DNA of 64,000 nucleotides, taken from the NCBI GenBank assembly GCA_963700105.1, contig CAVOWL010000004.1:682001-746000 (forward strand), given 5' to 3'. The notes below the pieces were generated by a model. The model made no database searches and was not told the origin of the DNA. It saw nothing but the letters and a program-made list of their open reading frames with translations. This document shows, one piece after another, positions 45,389 through 55,099 of the stretch; position 1 is the stretch's first letter; each line of letters begins with the position of its first letter. This stretch comes from CAVUWL01 sp963700105 (lineage in GTDB: Bacteria > Actinomycetota > Thermoleophilia > Solirubrobacterales > 70-9). The position numbers and the translations under genes are program-made.

Positions 45389-46277
45389 CTACTCACCGCA
45401 CAGGGATGGGTCACATTCTCTGTGATCTTTCTGACCACCGGCGAACGAGAAGGTTGCCTGAGCAAGTGTGAAATTGGTAACGCTAAACCCGCTCGGCGCT
45501 GGACACCCCGCATTTACGAAGCTTAGCGTTTTGCCGCCATAGCTGTAGCGGTGAGTGATCGTCATCTTGATTGGGTCGCAAACACTTTTGCGAGCTCCGG
45601 GAAGGGAGGCGCTGAGATTCGGTGCCATAAACGCCATGGGCAAGATCGCTGAATCGAGAAAGGGAATGACGAAGGAAGTGTCGAACGGATTGGTGGCATA
45701 TATGTGGGCAAAGAGGACTGGGCGTGCGCCTTCGCCAGCCGCTCAGGAGGCCAGGAAGCGACCCTGCGTTGGGTACGGCACTCCAGCAAAACAACTTGGC
45801 CCAGAATTGGCCCGATCCGACCAGCGAGTGCGAACACCGCTGAAGAGCGTGCTGTGTGGAGTTGGGTTGAATCTGGGACGATTGACGGGCGGGGAGACCA
45901 GTGTCATTTACGTTGCCGTGACGGTTTAGTTTGATCGTGAGCTTTTCGAGCTGGGGCGGGACGCTGCCGTTTGTGGTAGCGATGTGCCCAGCGATGAAAA
46001 CTGAGACCGGGGCGCTGCCATAGAGGGGAAGATGGTATGGACTGACCTGGCTCAGATGGTCACCTGGAGGTTGCCCTGCTGCACAACGGTAGCCTGGGCG
46101 ATCGCGACGATTGCGAAGAAAAGGGCCACAAGGGAAGCATCCCGGTCCTCCGTTCTCGGCCCGCAGCACTAGGCTGACCTCCAGATCCGCTGAGACGCGG
46201 GGGCGCTTGTCGCTCGACACTGCCAATCCGAATAAACCACCACTGGCGAGGGACGCTGGGAGCTTCGGCTCGCTCAT
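45389..46277 (-). pseudogene. Broken paralogue of the 42790-43584 secreted protein
   Basis: ATG 46277 follows an AGGA ribosome site. The first frame contains APVSVFIAGHIATTNGSVPPQLEKLTIKLNRHGNVNDTGLP and SLVGSGQFWAKLF, which match the corresponding blocks of the intact 264-residue paralogue. The frame is then lost. The C-terminal part appears in another frame (45389-45643) as IKMTITHRYSYGGKTLSFVNAGCPAPSGFS. It ends at TAG 45389-45391, directly before the HtaA-type gene. At least two indels are present. Confidence 0.7.
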
Positions 46278-46527
46278 AAGCTTCCTGTTTCACTACTAAA
46301 ACTCTGCCTTTCGCGGCAATGCGATTCGGGCATGTCGGGTTCGATCTTGCTCGGGAGGCGGTCGATGACCCGATCGATCGCGCCGACTCTTGGAAGCTCG
46401 GGGATGGTGCTCTTGACTACCATGCCAGTCGTCCAATTTTCCACTTCGGGAGCCCTCGGAGGCCAGATCTGTTAGCTCCCGATGCGGCTCGCTCCCTCTC
46501 AGCCTCTCTCTGCACGGTGATGACGTC

Positions 46528-49412
46528 CTAAGGCCCGCCAGGGCCTTGCCTTCTTGGTTTTTTGTGGCAGCTTGGCAGAAGGACCGGCTTGAAGTCCTTG
46601 ATGTCGCCATTGTGCCCCACGAAATCGGCGGTGGCGCGGTTCGTCACGGCGGTGCGGTTGGTCGAGTTGACCAGAAGGCCTTTGAAAGCGCCATCATTTC
46701 CAAAGTAAATTTGGAGATCGGCGCGTGGGGACATTTTCGAAGGTGTGTCGAATGCCACCGTGGACACCTTCCACGTGGCCGAGAAGGTCGATATTGATCT
46801 CGCCCGAATGCAGGGCCGGCCACGAGGTCCGGAAGCGTGTGTTCTGAGGAGCGCAGGTAGACTGGACCTGCCGGAGAACCGGAAAGAATCGGGGTGCTGG
46901 CCCTGGCGAAACCGTAGACTGAGGCCGCGGGACAATCTTCACCTGGAGCCGCGCCTTCGGCGAACTGCTTGCGGGTGCGAACCGTACCGGTATTCGGCCT
47001 GTTCCAGGAACTCTGAGCGGGGAAGGGTGACCTGCATTGCTCAGGTGTTCGCTTCCCTTGGGCTGGACGTGAGGACCGCTTTGAAGGCGGGGTCCCTACC
47101 ACGCTTCGTCGAACCCTTCAGACTCGAGGGCTAGATCGGGGTCAAAGGTGGGGGCCGTTGCAGCCGGCGAGGCCTGGGGGCGCGCGTCGAGACGGTCACC
47201 CGGTGGGATTCCTATTTCTTTGACGGAAAGACTGGCGCCGGAGCCCAAGAGCGTGGAGGCCGTGGTCGTGGGATAAGCAACTGGTTGGATTGAGGACAAA
47301 TTCCGGTCGATCCGCAGTTAGATCCGGATGTCGCGCAGGCGAGTTGGGGATCCCGTCGACGATCTCGGGAAATGGAACTGAACCCGCAGAATCAATGAAG
47401 ACTTCGCCGGTTTCGGGGTTTACACGAAGCGCCTCGCGGATTACCACGGTGCCGAGGTCGAAAGGGCCTACCTTGGCCTGGTGGGATGGGGCACCAACGG
47501 ATGTCCACCAACCGTTCATCGAGCCCGGCGAGGTAGATTTGCCGGGGTGCGGGCTGGGCTGGAGAAAGTTACCCACGGTCGAGTGGTAGAGCACCGACCT
47601 GCGAGCTCGCCGGGCAGGAGGGATCTGCTTGCCTTCAACGGCACCCCCCTCATGTTCACGCGCTTTTGCTTGGGCAATATCACCGCTTCGAACAAAGCGG
47701 TATTCCCCGCAAAACGCGCCACCGCGCCGGGCAACTTGGATGGAGAGATCGAGGGGCTGCTCACCGTCTTTCAGCGGTTGCGCAGACATGAAGGGCGAAT
47801 CGTGCCCGGCTGCATTGTTGATCGAGCCGGCGGTAGAGCTGCGGGTGGAAGGAGGAAATACCACCTCAACGTAACAAGCCATTGTGTACGCCTTGGGTAA
47901 GTTGGAAGGAAGCTGATCACGTGGCGGGGATTATTCGGTTCAGAGTAGGGCGAGAGGTCGGCTTCGCCCGTATGTTTTGCCCGCACGCGGCAGGACTTGA
48001 AAGTGGAGAGGTGGCACCTTCGTTGAACTTTAAGGTGAATTTGCTGAACGGCACCTGCGGGGAGTTTTCGAAAATCTGGTGGTAGAACCGCCCAAACCGG
48101 GTTGGCTTCGACCTTGCCCGCGGTCTTGACGATGATTCCCGCAGTTCGGGACCTTGGCAACGACGTAGAGCGTTACCGAGTCTATCGTCCAGGAGTTGTC
48201 GAAGGGCTTGGCAACGTAGACGGAGCCCGGGGTTTTCTCACTGAGAACCGGTGTTTCGATTTCGACGGTGCCGATCTTCGATTCGGAGGGACAGCCTTCT
48301 CCGGGCTGCGAAAGGGAGTTTCAGATTCATACTGAGCGGGCGCGCAGGAGCCGAGACCGGTACCTGGAGGCGGATTCAGAGCAAAGCCTTCGGGTAGAGT
48401 GACGAGCACCTCCTCCATGTCGGGAGGTGGCGAGGGTAATCGGGGTCTTCGTCGGCTTCGGGGATGATCAGCGAGGCGTTCAGGCCGGTCGGCGTTTCGG
48501 CGGCTTGCGTGGTCGGCTGGGGGTCGAGCGCCGGGTTCAAGGGGTCGCGTTCGCATCCTTCGATTCCCTTTTCTGTTTCAGGGTTCTTAACTTCGGTCGT
48601 TTCTTCTCGGTGGTGTCCTCTTCCTCCCACGAGTCCGATTTCATCGTCGTCTTTAGCGGTCCGGTGCAGCTGGTCGGATTGGAGAGAAAGGGCTTGACCG
48701 GAATTTTAACTTCCTCGCCGCCGTTATAGCATCCGCGAATGCGTCGATTCTTCACCACGTTCGGCGTTGTGGCTGGCAGCGGCGGGGACGCCCCAGATGT
48801 CGACTGAAACATCGTGGATTTCGCCCAAGTCGTCGATGCTGGGACTGGTAATGGTGAGGCCGGAATCCTAGGGCCGCACCGGATCGGCAGAATCTGCGTG
48901 AGAATCAGAGCCTTGAAGCCGAGTGTCGCGGTCACTCCGGTGTCGGTTTCCATGTTGTAGACGGGGAGGGTCCAATGTTCCACTTCGGAGAAGAAGGTGA
49001 AGTCGAAGCTGATCTGGCCAACTTGGGTATCGGGGGGACATTCGGGTTCCAAAACGCTATTGGTGTTCCCCAGGCCGCCGATGAGTTCGGCATCGGTGCA
49101 GGTCGGCATCGCGGTGTTATTGCCGAGGAAGCCGGGGGGAAGGTTGACAACGGTGGTCCTAACCTCGTTGTAGGTCTGACCTTCGGCGTTGTGGGCGAAG
49201 TCGAAGGTGGTGTCGAGGTTCGCGTGGGCGCCCGCCTGGTAAGTGGAGGGAGTGATGTGGAAGCTACCCGGAATGATTTCGAACGGGTGTTCACTGGGAA
49301 TCGCCGCAGCGCTCGCCGGAAGGATGATGAAGGCAAACAGGCAGACGCCGAGGGCCAGTGAGCAGAGGCGGGCTGGCGCAGTGTTAGTGATGCGATAAAG
49401 ACGCGCGGTCAT
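46528..49412 (-). pseudogene. Large secreted protein of family A, several frameshifts
   Basis: ATG 49412 (GGGAGG upstream) begins a signal peptide ending ILPASAAAIPSE. The N-terminal part has PSTYQAGAHANLDTTFDF, VVNLPPGFLGN and EPECPPDTQVGQISF, and corresponds to the start of the intact 911-residue family member at 55100-57835. Pieces of the middle and end occur in other frames down to 46528. The end reads KGLLVNSTNRTAVTNRATADFVGHNG and SCHKKPRRQ, matching the C-termini of both other members. The expected full length is about 960 residues. An alternative GTG at 49475 overlaps the stop of the upstream gene. Confidence 0.75.
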
Positions 49413-49471
49413 CTCGGCTGCCTCCCTGCCCACGGCCGATTCCTCAGGGCGTCGCTTTGCGATCGGGTCGC

Positions 49472-52400
49472 TCACTTGGCGCCTCCTCGGTTGTGGCCGG
49501 CAGCTCGCTTATGGGCACGCTTATGGCTCTTTTTCGTCGCCTTATGGTGTCTCTTGGGCTTCTTCTTTTCCTTGGGCGGAACGTGGTGTTCGTTGCCGGG
49601 GCCTTCGTAGGTGGAGCTGGAGGGGGTGGGGTCTTTGGGGGGTTGGTGGGGTTGTGGCAGGCGTCTCCTTCGCACTGGACCGCCGGCGGTGTGGGCGGCG
49701 GGAAGCCGCCGCCGATGCGGGCATCGTAGAGGTCGCCGGAGTTGTCTGTGTCGGTGGGGACCAATTGAGAGTGGGTGGCAATGAAAACGTCGCGACCGGA
49801 GGGCGTGGTGCCGAGGAACTCGTTCTTGCGGCCGTCGATGCCATTGGTGATCAGGGCGAGGCATCCCTGGATCTCTGTGCAGCCGTCAACGCCGTTGCGA
49901 CGCCACTCGTAGACGTCTGAGGAGGGAGTGGTGGCATTTCCGGCAATCGTTTCGGGGAGTTCGCCGTTGATATCGTTGGAAACGAGCTCGCTCTGGGCGG
50001 AGAAGAAAGCGAAGTTGCCATTTGCAGAGGCGGGCATCCCGAGCGGGCTGGGCTTCTGCTGACTGGCCGAGTCGCCCTCCATTATCTGGTTGCCGAGCTT
50101 CGGTTCGGGATTGTAGGAGGAGGCGCAGGACATGCATTGGATTAGGTGTTCGCTTGCGTCATAGCGGTAGGACTGAATTCCTTCGCCGCCAGGGACTCCG
50201 GCGACCCCGTTAGAGGAAAAGTAGAAATCGTTACCTCGGGGCTGGAGTAGTATCCACCGTATCCGCCACTGTTATAGCCGGCGTAATCGACGAAGGTCAT
50301 AGTTTCGGTGGAGATTTCATAGCGATTGATTTTCCCGAAGTAGAACACGTTGCCGTTTTCAGAGACGATATGGGCGTAGTAGGGGATGTTGCTGGTGTTG
50401 AAGAGATGCTTTACGGTTTCGGCTTCGGTGTCGTAGGAGAAGAATTCGATTTGTCCTTCGGGGCTGCCTTTGGAGAGGAAGAGTTTGGTCCCTTCGGGGT
50501 TTGCGCCGCGGAAGGTGTAGGCGCCAAGGTCCCGGGTTCGGTACCGTCGACGCGCATGTAGAGGTGGGATGGTTCGCTGCAGTTGGTGCCGGGGACGGCT
50601 ACGAAGAAGACTAGGGAGCCGTCCTTGGAGACGGAGTTGATACTGGCCACTTCGATAAAAGACTGGCCGAGTTCGGTCCCTTGCCCTTCGCCTTCCCAAC
50701 CGTGGACGATGTGGGCGCCGCAGGTGCCGATTGGGGCGTCTTCACCGAGAACATTGAGCTGGTGGAGTTGGTCCGCCCTCCATTCGTAGAGGTCGAGCCC
50801 TGGGTCGTACCGGTGGGCATGCCGGCCAGATCGTGGTCTTCGGATTTCAGGACGGCGGTGCTGCCGTCGCGAGATTGGGCCATCCAGACCGTTTCGTCGG
50901 AACGGGGGGCCTTGGCGGCTACCGTGTAGGGGCCGCCGGCGGGACCGGTGATGAATTCCACTTCCGCAGACTTCGTTGCATATGAGGTTTCGAATCCGCG
51001 AGCGAGAAGAAAGTTCGAGAGGTCGGGGGTGAAGAAATCATTTTCTCCGCTGAAACCACCGGGCTCGACCACGTTGCCGCGCTCTGGGGCTGGGGCGCAG
51101 TGGAGGTCATCCGCCAGCCACTCGGAGTGCGCGAGAAAAGGTAAACGGTGTCGGCCCTTGAGTTGTCGTTCTTTCCGAACCTGGAAAGGGTCGAGATCGC
51201 GACGTGTTCGCCATCAAGGCCGGGCGTGGTGTTGGTTTCGGTCGCCCCGTAGGCCCAGTTGTCCTGGGTTCCTTCCTTATTGGCCGGGGTGATCTGCTCG
51301 TAGGCTCGGCAGTCGGGGAGGCGGGCCGAGGCGCCGTAGCGGTCGACTTCATTGGGACAGGGACTGGGCTGATTTTCTTCTTCGCCGATTCGGTCTTGCC
51401 GGGGATCGGCGACTTCAGCGTTTGTTCGTTGCCGTGAACGACAGGGTTGCCGGCGGCGCCGTTGGTCGCGGTGAGGCGGTAGTGGTAGGTCTTGCCGGCT
51501 TCGAGTGCGGGGAGGTCCCCGCTGACAAACCCGGAGCCTTCCTCTTCGGGGGTGGAGGCAGCTTCCGTAAATTCACCGTGTTCGAACTTTTCCTGGCTGA
51601 CATATTCGAAGTGGTAGTGAGTTTCGAAACCGTGATTAGTGACGTTCCCCATAAGGATAAACGTGCCTTGGGGCGTTCCTTTGACGACACGGATCGAGTG
51701 GACGAGGTAGGTTTCGGCGGCGGGCGGGCCGAAGGTTTCGAAGTTATTGGCGCTCTGGTTTTCCGGCTGGGGTTCGACGGCGGTGCCGTTTTCGTTTGTG
51801 GCGGAAAGACGGAGGTAGTAGACGGTATCCGGTTGGAGGCCGGTGACTTTTGCTTCGACGGAGTGGGATTCTTCGTCTTCAAAGGGCAGGGTTTTGGTGC
51901 CGGTGGAGGTGAAGGGGCCGGTGGGGCTACTCGCGTATTCGAACTGGTATTCGGTTTTGAAGCCCTCCGGGTTGATCAGTCCGTGGAAGGTAGCGGTGGT
52001 CTCGGCGTAGTCACCTTCCGTCCCCACGTTACTCAGGGACGGCTTGAGCGGCGTGTTGAAGGTGCGATTCGCGCCGAAGGCGTCAAAGCCGCTGGCGTTT
52101 TCGGCGACCAGGCGGTACTGATATTCGGTGGAGGCAGAGAGGCCGCTCAGGTCGGCGCTGACACCTTTGGGTTCGGCGTAGGGCGGGGCAGGGGAGCAAG
52201 GCGCTGAGTGACCGTAGGATGTGTCGGTGCCGTATTCGATCTGACAGCCGGTGACTTCTTCGCCCGCGCCGGACGGTTCGAGGTGGCCGGAGACGGTGGC
52301 TGTCGTCTTGGTGATCGCGGAGGCGGAGCCTGTGCTGACGTTGGGGACTTCAACCGAGTCGAAGATCTCGACCGCGGAGTCGCCGGGGTCAGAAACGTAG

Positions 52401-53410
52401 GTGCGACCGCTGGCGGTAACGGCAACGCCGGCGGCCGAGGTGATGTTAGGGGAGCCGAAGGAAGTCTCCAGGGCGGTGCCGGAGGAGTTGTAGCGGGATA
52501 TAAACCCTGAGTGAGCAACGTAGAGGTCATCGGTAGAGGGTTCGACGGCGAGGGCGGTAGCGGGTCCGGAGTCAACGGTTTCGATCAGGGGTTCGCCGGA
52601 GGGGCTGAGCTTGGCGACGGCTCTTTCGCCGCGGGCTTTATAGATGTCGCCGACGGAGTCCACGGCGATGCCGTCGGGTTCGGTTTCGTAGTTAGCTCCG
52701 AATTCCCCGGCGGGGCTCCCGTCGGGGGCGAACTTCAACATCTGGTGCCTGCGCAGGACGTAGAGGGTGCCGGAGGAGTCGACGGCGATGCCATCGAGTT
52801 CATCGCTGAGCGCGAGCTGGCCGCCTGTGTTCCAGCTGGCGATCAGGTTGCCGGAGGAATCGAACTTTGAAACGGTGTGATCGCCGGTATCGCCGACGTA
52901 GACATCGCCTTCCCCCCCAGGGGAGCTATCGACAGCAAGGAAGGTAGGCGCTTCGAAGGCACCGGGGCTCGATCCCGAGGAACCTGCCACGCAACCAGAG
53001 GTGCAGGTGTTGACGCCCGCGCCGCCCACGTTGGCACCGAAGGCAAGGAGAAAGCTGCCGGATGAGTTGAACTTCTCGATGCGGTGGTTGGCGCTGTCGG
53101 CGACGTAAACGTCGCCTTTGGAGGCTCCAGCAGAGTTATCGACGGCCACGCCGGCATTGGCGTCGAACTGGCCGTCACCCTGACCCGCGGAGCCGAAGGC
53201 GGTTTTGAAGATGTGGGTTTCCGCAGCCATCGCGGGGGAAGCAGCGATGAGAAGAGTGGCAATGCCGAGAAGGGATGAGCGGGCGAGGATGTGGCGAGGG
53301 CGTTTGAGAGGCGCAGCACTACCTGTGGCGCGACGTAGGAAGGCCCAGACCCGCACGAGAAAGACAGTCGATGTAAAGGAGTTTTGTGCGCTGTGCTCGG
53401 TGGCCTTCAC
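49472..53410 (-). pseudogene. Large secreted NHL-propeller / Fn3-like / TolB-like protein of family B, several frameshifts
   Basis: GTG 53410 has AGGAAAGAGG upstream. Residues 1-700 are in one frame: signal region ending ASPAMAAET, NHL-type blades (GDVYVADSANHRIEKFNSSGSF), then three or so Fn3-like domains (STEYQYRLVAENASG, DTVYYLRLSATNENG). After a break near 51360 the sequence continues CPNEVDRYGASARLPDCRAYEQITP, then in three further frames (VEPGGFSGENDFF; YTFRGANPEGTKLFLSKG; LYDARIGGGFP). It ends with a Lys/Arg/His-rich tail (KEKKKPKRHHKATKKSHKRA) at TGA 49472. The order equals that of the family member at 57863-61949. At least five indels are needed. Confidence 0.75.
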
Positions 53411-53714
53411 TCATCCTCTTTCCTGTCGATTTGCAGGCATGTGGAAGCTGGGGAGGGGAGAACAAGTCGGGCCAAGCGGCGTTCTCCGCGGAGAACTTGC
53501 GGGCACGGAAAACCTGCGAAGACGCTGACTCTGCCACTCCTCCATTCGCTCACAAATCTCTCCGCCCTCCACCCATAAACCAGTGGCACGAATTACTCGT
53601 CCCTTCTCCACGAGTCCCCTCGCCGATCCCACGATCACAAGTTGATGCTCGCCTTCCCGGGCGTGCGAGATGATCATGTCACAGTGGTGGCGCACTGTCA
53701 ACGGCAGTGCGTGG
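53411..53714. other. Intergenic region upstream of the family B gene
   Basis: About 300 bp between the start of the family B gene and the sigma-factor remnant. It should contain the promoter of the family B/family A operon, but no convincing -10/-35 pair is visible. No gene is supported. Confidence 0.35.
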
Positions 53715-54232
53715 TCAACGGAGACGGATCCGACGCTCTGTGCCGTCATGTTCGTAGGAGCTGATCGCCTCCGCGTTGACCAACTCAATCGCCTCGTCGA
53801 TGGCGGACAGCGGAACGTCGAACCACTCGTTGGCCTCGGCGATGATCTGGTGGTTTTGCTCCAGCGGGACGTCAAGGCGGGCGGAGGCGAAGAAGCTAGG
53901 CAGGATCGCCTCGATCCGCTGGGCGGCTACGGCCGGGGAGAGCAGCAAGACGCAACCGTCCCTACCGAGCTCGTAGTCGGCTATCAGCGTGCCCAACTCG
54001 CTGAAACGCTTCTGGGCGAGGTCATCTGCCTCTCCCCCGCCGCCGATTTTGACCTCGGAGGCAATCGAGAACCCCAGTTGCGGATCGGAAGTAGAGGAAG
54101 TGCAGGGCTTCTGTGTCGCCCTGCTTGGCGTGGCGACTGCCTGTGAACGAACCCGCTCTCGCCCAAACTGTCGTGCGAGACGGCTGGACCAATTCGGAGC
54201 GGGGAAAACTCGGTGAACGGCACCGATGGCAA
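53715..54232 (-). pseudogene. Second sigma-factor region 2 remnant, frameshifted
   Basis: The DNA aligns by eye with the fragment at 34303-34644 over roughly 250 bp. The frame at 54232 gives PAVSHDSLGESGFV, another gives SRHAKQGDTEALHFLYFR and LDCL, and a third gives EADDLAQKRFSELGTLIADYELG. Together these repeat the order AKQGDPEALHFLY, ELTQKVFSRLGTLIADYELG of the other copy. The last frame then continues with a different, unrecognised C-terminus (ANEWFDVPLSAIDEAIELVNAEA) to 53715. Two frame changes make it non-functional as a sigma factor. Confidence 0.6.
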
Positions 54233-54340
54233 GCAGCTTCCCGCCGAGGTCAGTGCCGAGCAGCATCGGGCCGTCGAAGCGCGGTGGGGGTGCGAGATTT
54301 TTTGGCCCGAGCAAAGCAGTTCTCCGTATCGTGGCAGTCA

Positions 54341-54355
54341 GTGCTACGGTAGCGC
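54341..54355 (+). promoter_or_regulatory. Palindrome overlapping a TACGGT -10 element of the toxin-antitoxin operon
   Basis: GTGCTACGGTAGCGC is a 15-nt inverted repeat with one mismatch. TACGGT (54345-54350) inside it lies 7 nt before ATG 54358. This placement suits autoregulation by the antitoxin on a leaderless promoter. No ribosome site is seen. Confidence 0.45.
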
Positions 54356-54357
54356 AC

Positions 54358-54609
54358 ATGACACGAGCCGTATCGATCCGTGAGTTGCGGAACTCCACCT
54401 CAGCTGTCGTCTCAGAGCTCGAAGCCGGCGAGCGGCTGACGCTCACCGTCAATCGCCGCCCGGTCGCAGACATCATCCCCCACTCCGAGGGCCGCGATCC
54501 CTGGGTTCCTGCCTCCGAGCTGCGCCGCATCGTCGCTGAGGCGCCGGCCGACCCCGGCCTGCTCTCTGACCTCGCCGATATCCGTAGCGCAGAGCTTAAG
54601 GACGCTTGA
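54358..54609 (+). CDS. Type II antitoxin, Phd/YefM family
   Basis: An 83-residue protein beginning MTRAVSIRELRNSTSAVVSELEAGERLTLTVNRRPVADIIP, the standard Phd/YefM DNA-binding fold. A disordered, acidic toxin-binding C-terminus (SDLADIRSAELKDA) follows. It represses its own operon and neutralises the neighbouring PIN-domain toxin. ATG 54358 is chosen because the Phd signature begins at once and TACGGT lies 7 nt upstream. The stop overlaps the toxin start (TTGA). Confidence 0.9.
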   Translation: MTRAVSIRELRNSTSAVVSELEAGERLTLTVNRRPVADIIPHSEGRDPWVPASELRRIVAEAPADPGLLSDLADIRSAELKDA

Positions 54610-54971
54610 GCCGGGCGATCGCAGACACCTCGGTGTTCGTTGCCCAGGAGACCGGACGTCAGCTCGGCGAGCTCCCCGAGGAGATCGCCGTCTCGGTTAT
54701 CACCGCCGCCGAGTTGGAGCTGGGCGTACTGCGTGCCCAAGAGCCAAATGCCCGCGCTCTCCGCCTGGCCACGCTTTCTCGAGTCCAGTCCACCTACCCG
54801 CTGCTGGCGGTCGATCCTGAGGTAGCCAGCTGCTTCGCCCGCCTCGCCTCAGCCGCGCTGGCGCGAGGGCGCCGCTTGCGCCGTCACGACGCTTGGATCG
54901 CGGCCACCGCGCTACGCCACGGCGCCGCGGTAATCAGTCAAGACGCCGACTTCTCCGCGTTTAGGCCGTAA
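54606..54971 (+). CDS. vapC: VapC-type PIN-domain ribonuclease toxin
   Basis: A 121-residue PIN-domain protein. The acidic residues of the active site are in place: D7 (IADTSVF), E36 (TAAELELG), D95 (RRHDAWIAA) and D113 (SQDADF). It would cleave RNA, commonly tRNA in this family, with magnesium. TTG 54606-54608 overlaps the antitoxin stop, which gives coupled translation. The pair is the only plus-strand unit inside the minus-strand surface-gene array. Confidence 0.9.
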   Translation: MSRAIADTSVFVAQETGRQLGELPEEIAVSVITAAELELGVLRAQEPNARALRLATLSRVQSTYPLLAVDPEVASCFARLASAALARGRRLRRHDAWIAATALRHGAAVISQDADFSAFRP

Positions 54972-55099
54972 CCGTAATCCGAGTTTGACTGTTCTCTATG
55001 ACACGTTGCCTCCCAAGTGGGAGGCGGTTCTGTGGCCCTTTGATCAGGTCCGCCCGCGCGCATCATCAGCCTAAAGTCCAACTGAACCTCCCAATGGGC

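Noticed and set aside
46296..46610. A 104-codon minus-strand frame after the family A gene
   Set aside because: It overlaps the C-terminus of the family A gene in another frame, and its composition looks like out-of-frame translation.
53715..54740. A 341-codon minus-strand open frame
   Set aside because: Its upstream two thirds run antisense to the Phd-VapC genes and only the distal part matches sigma-factor sequence, so it is not a real gene of that length.
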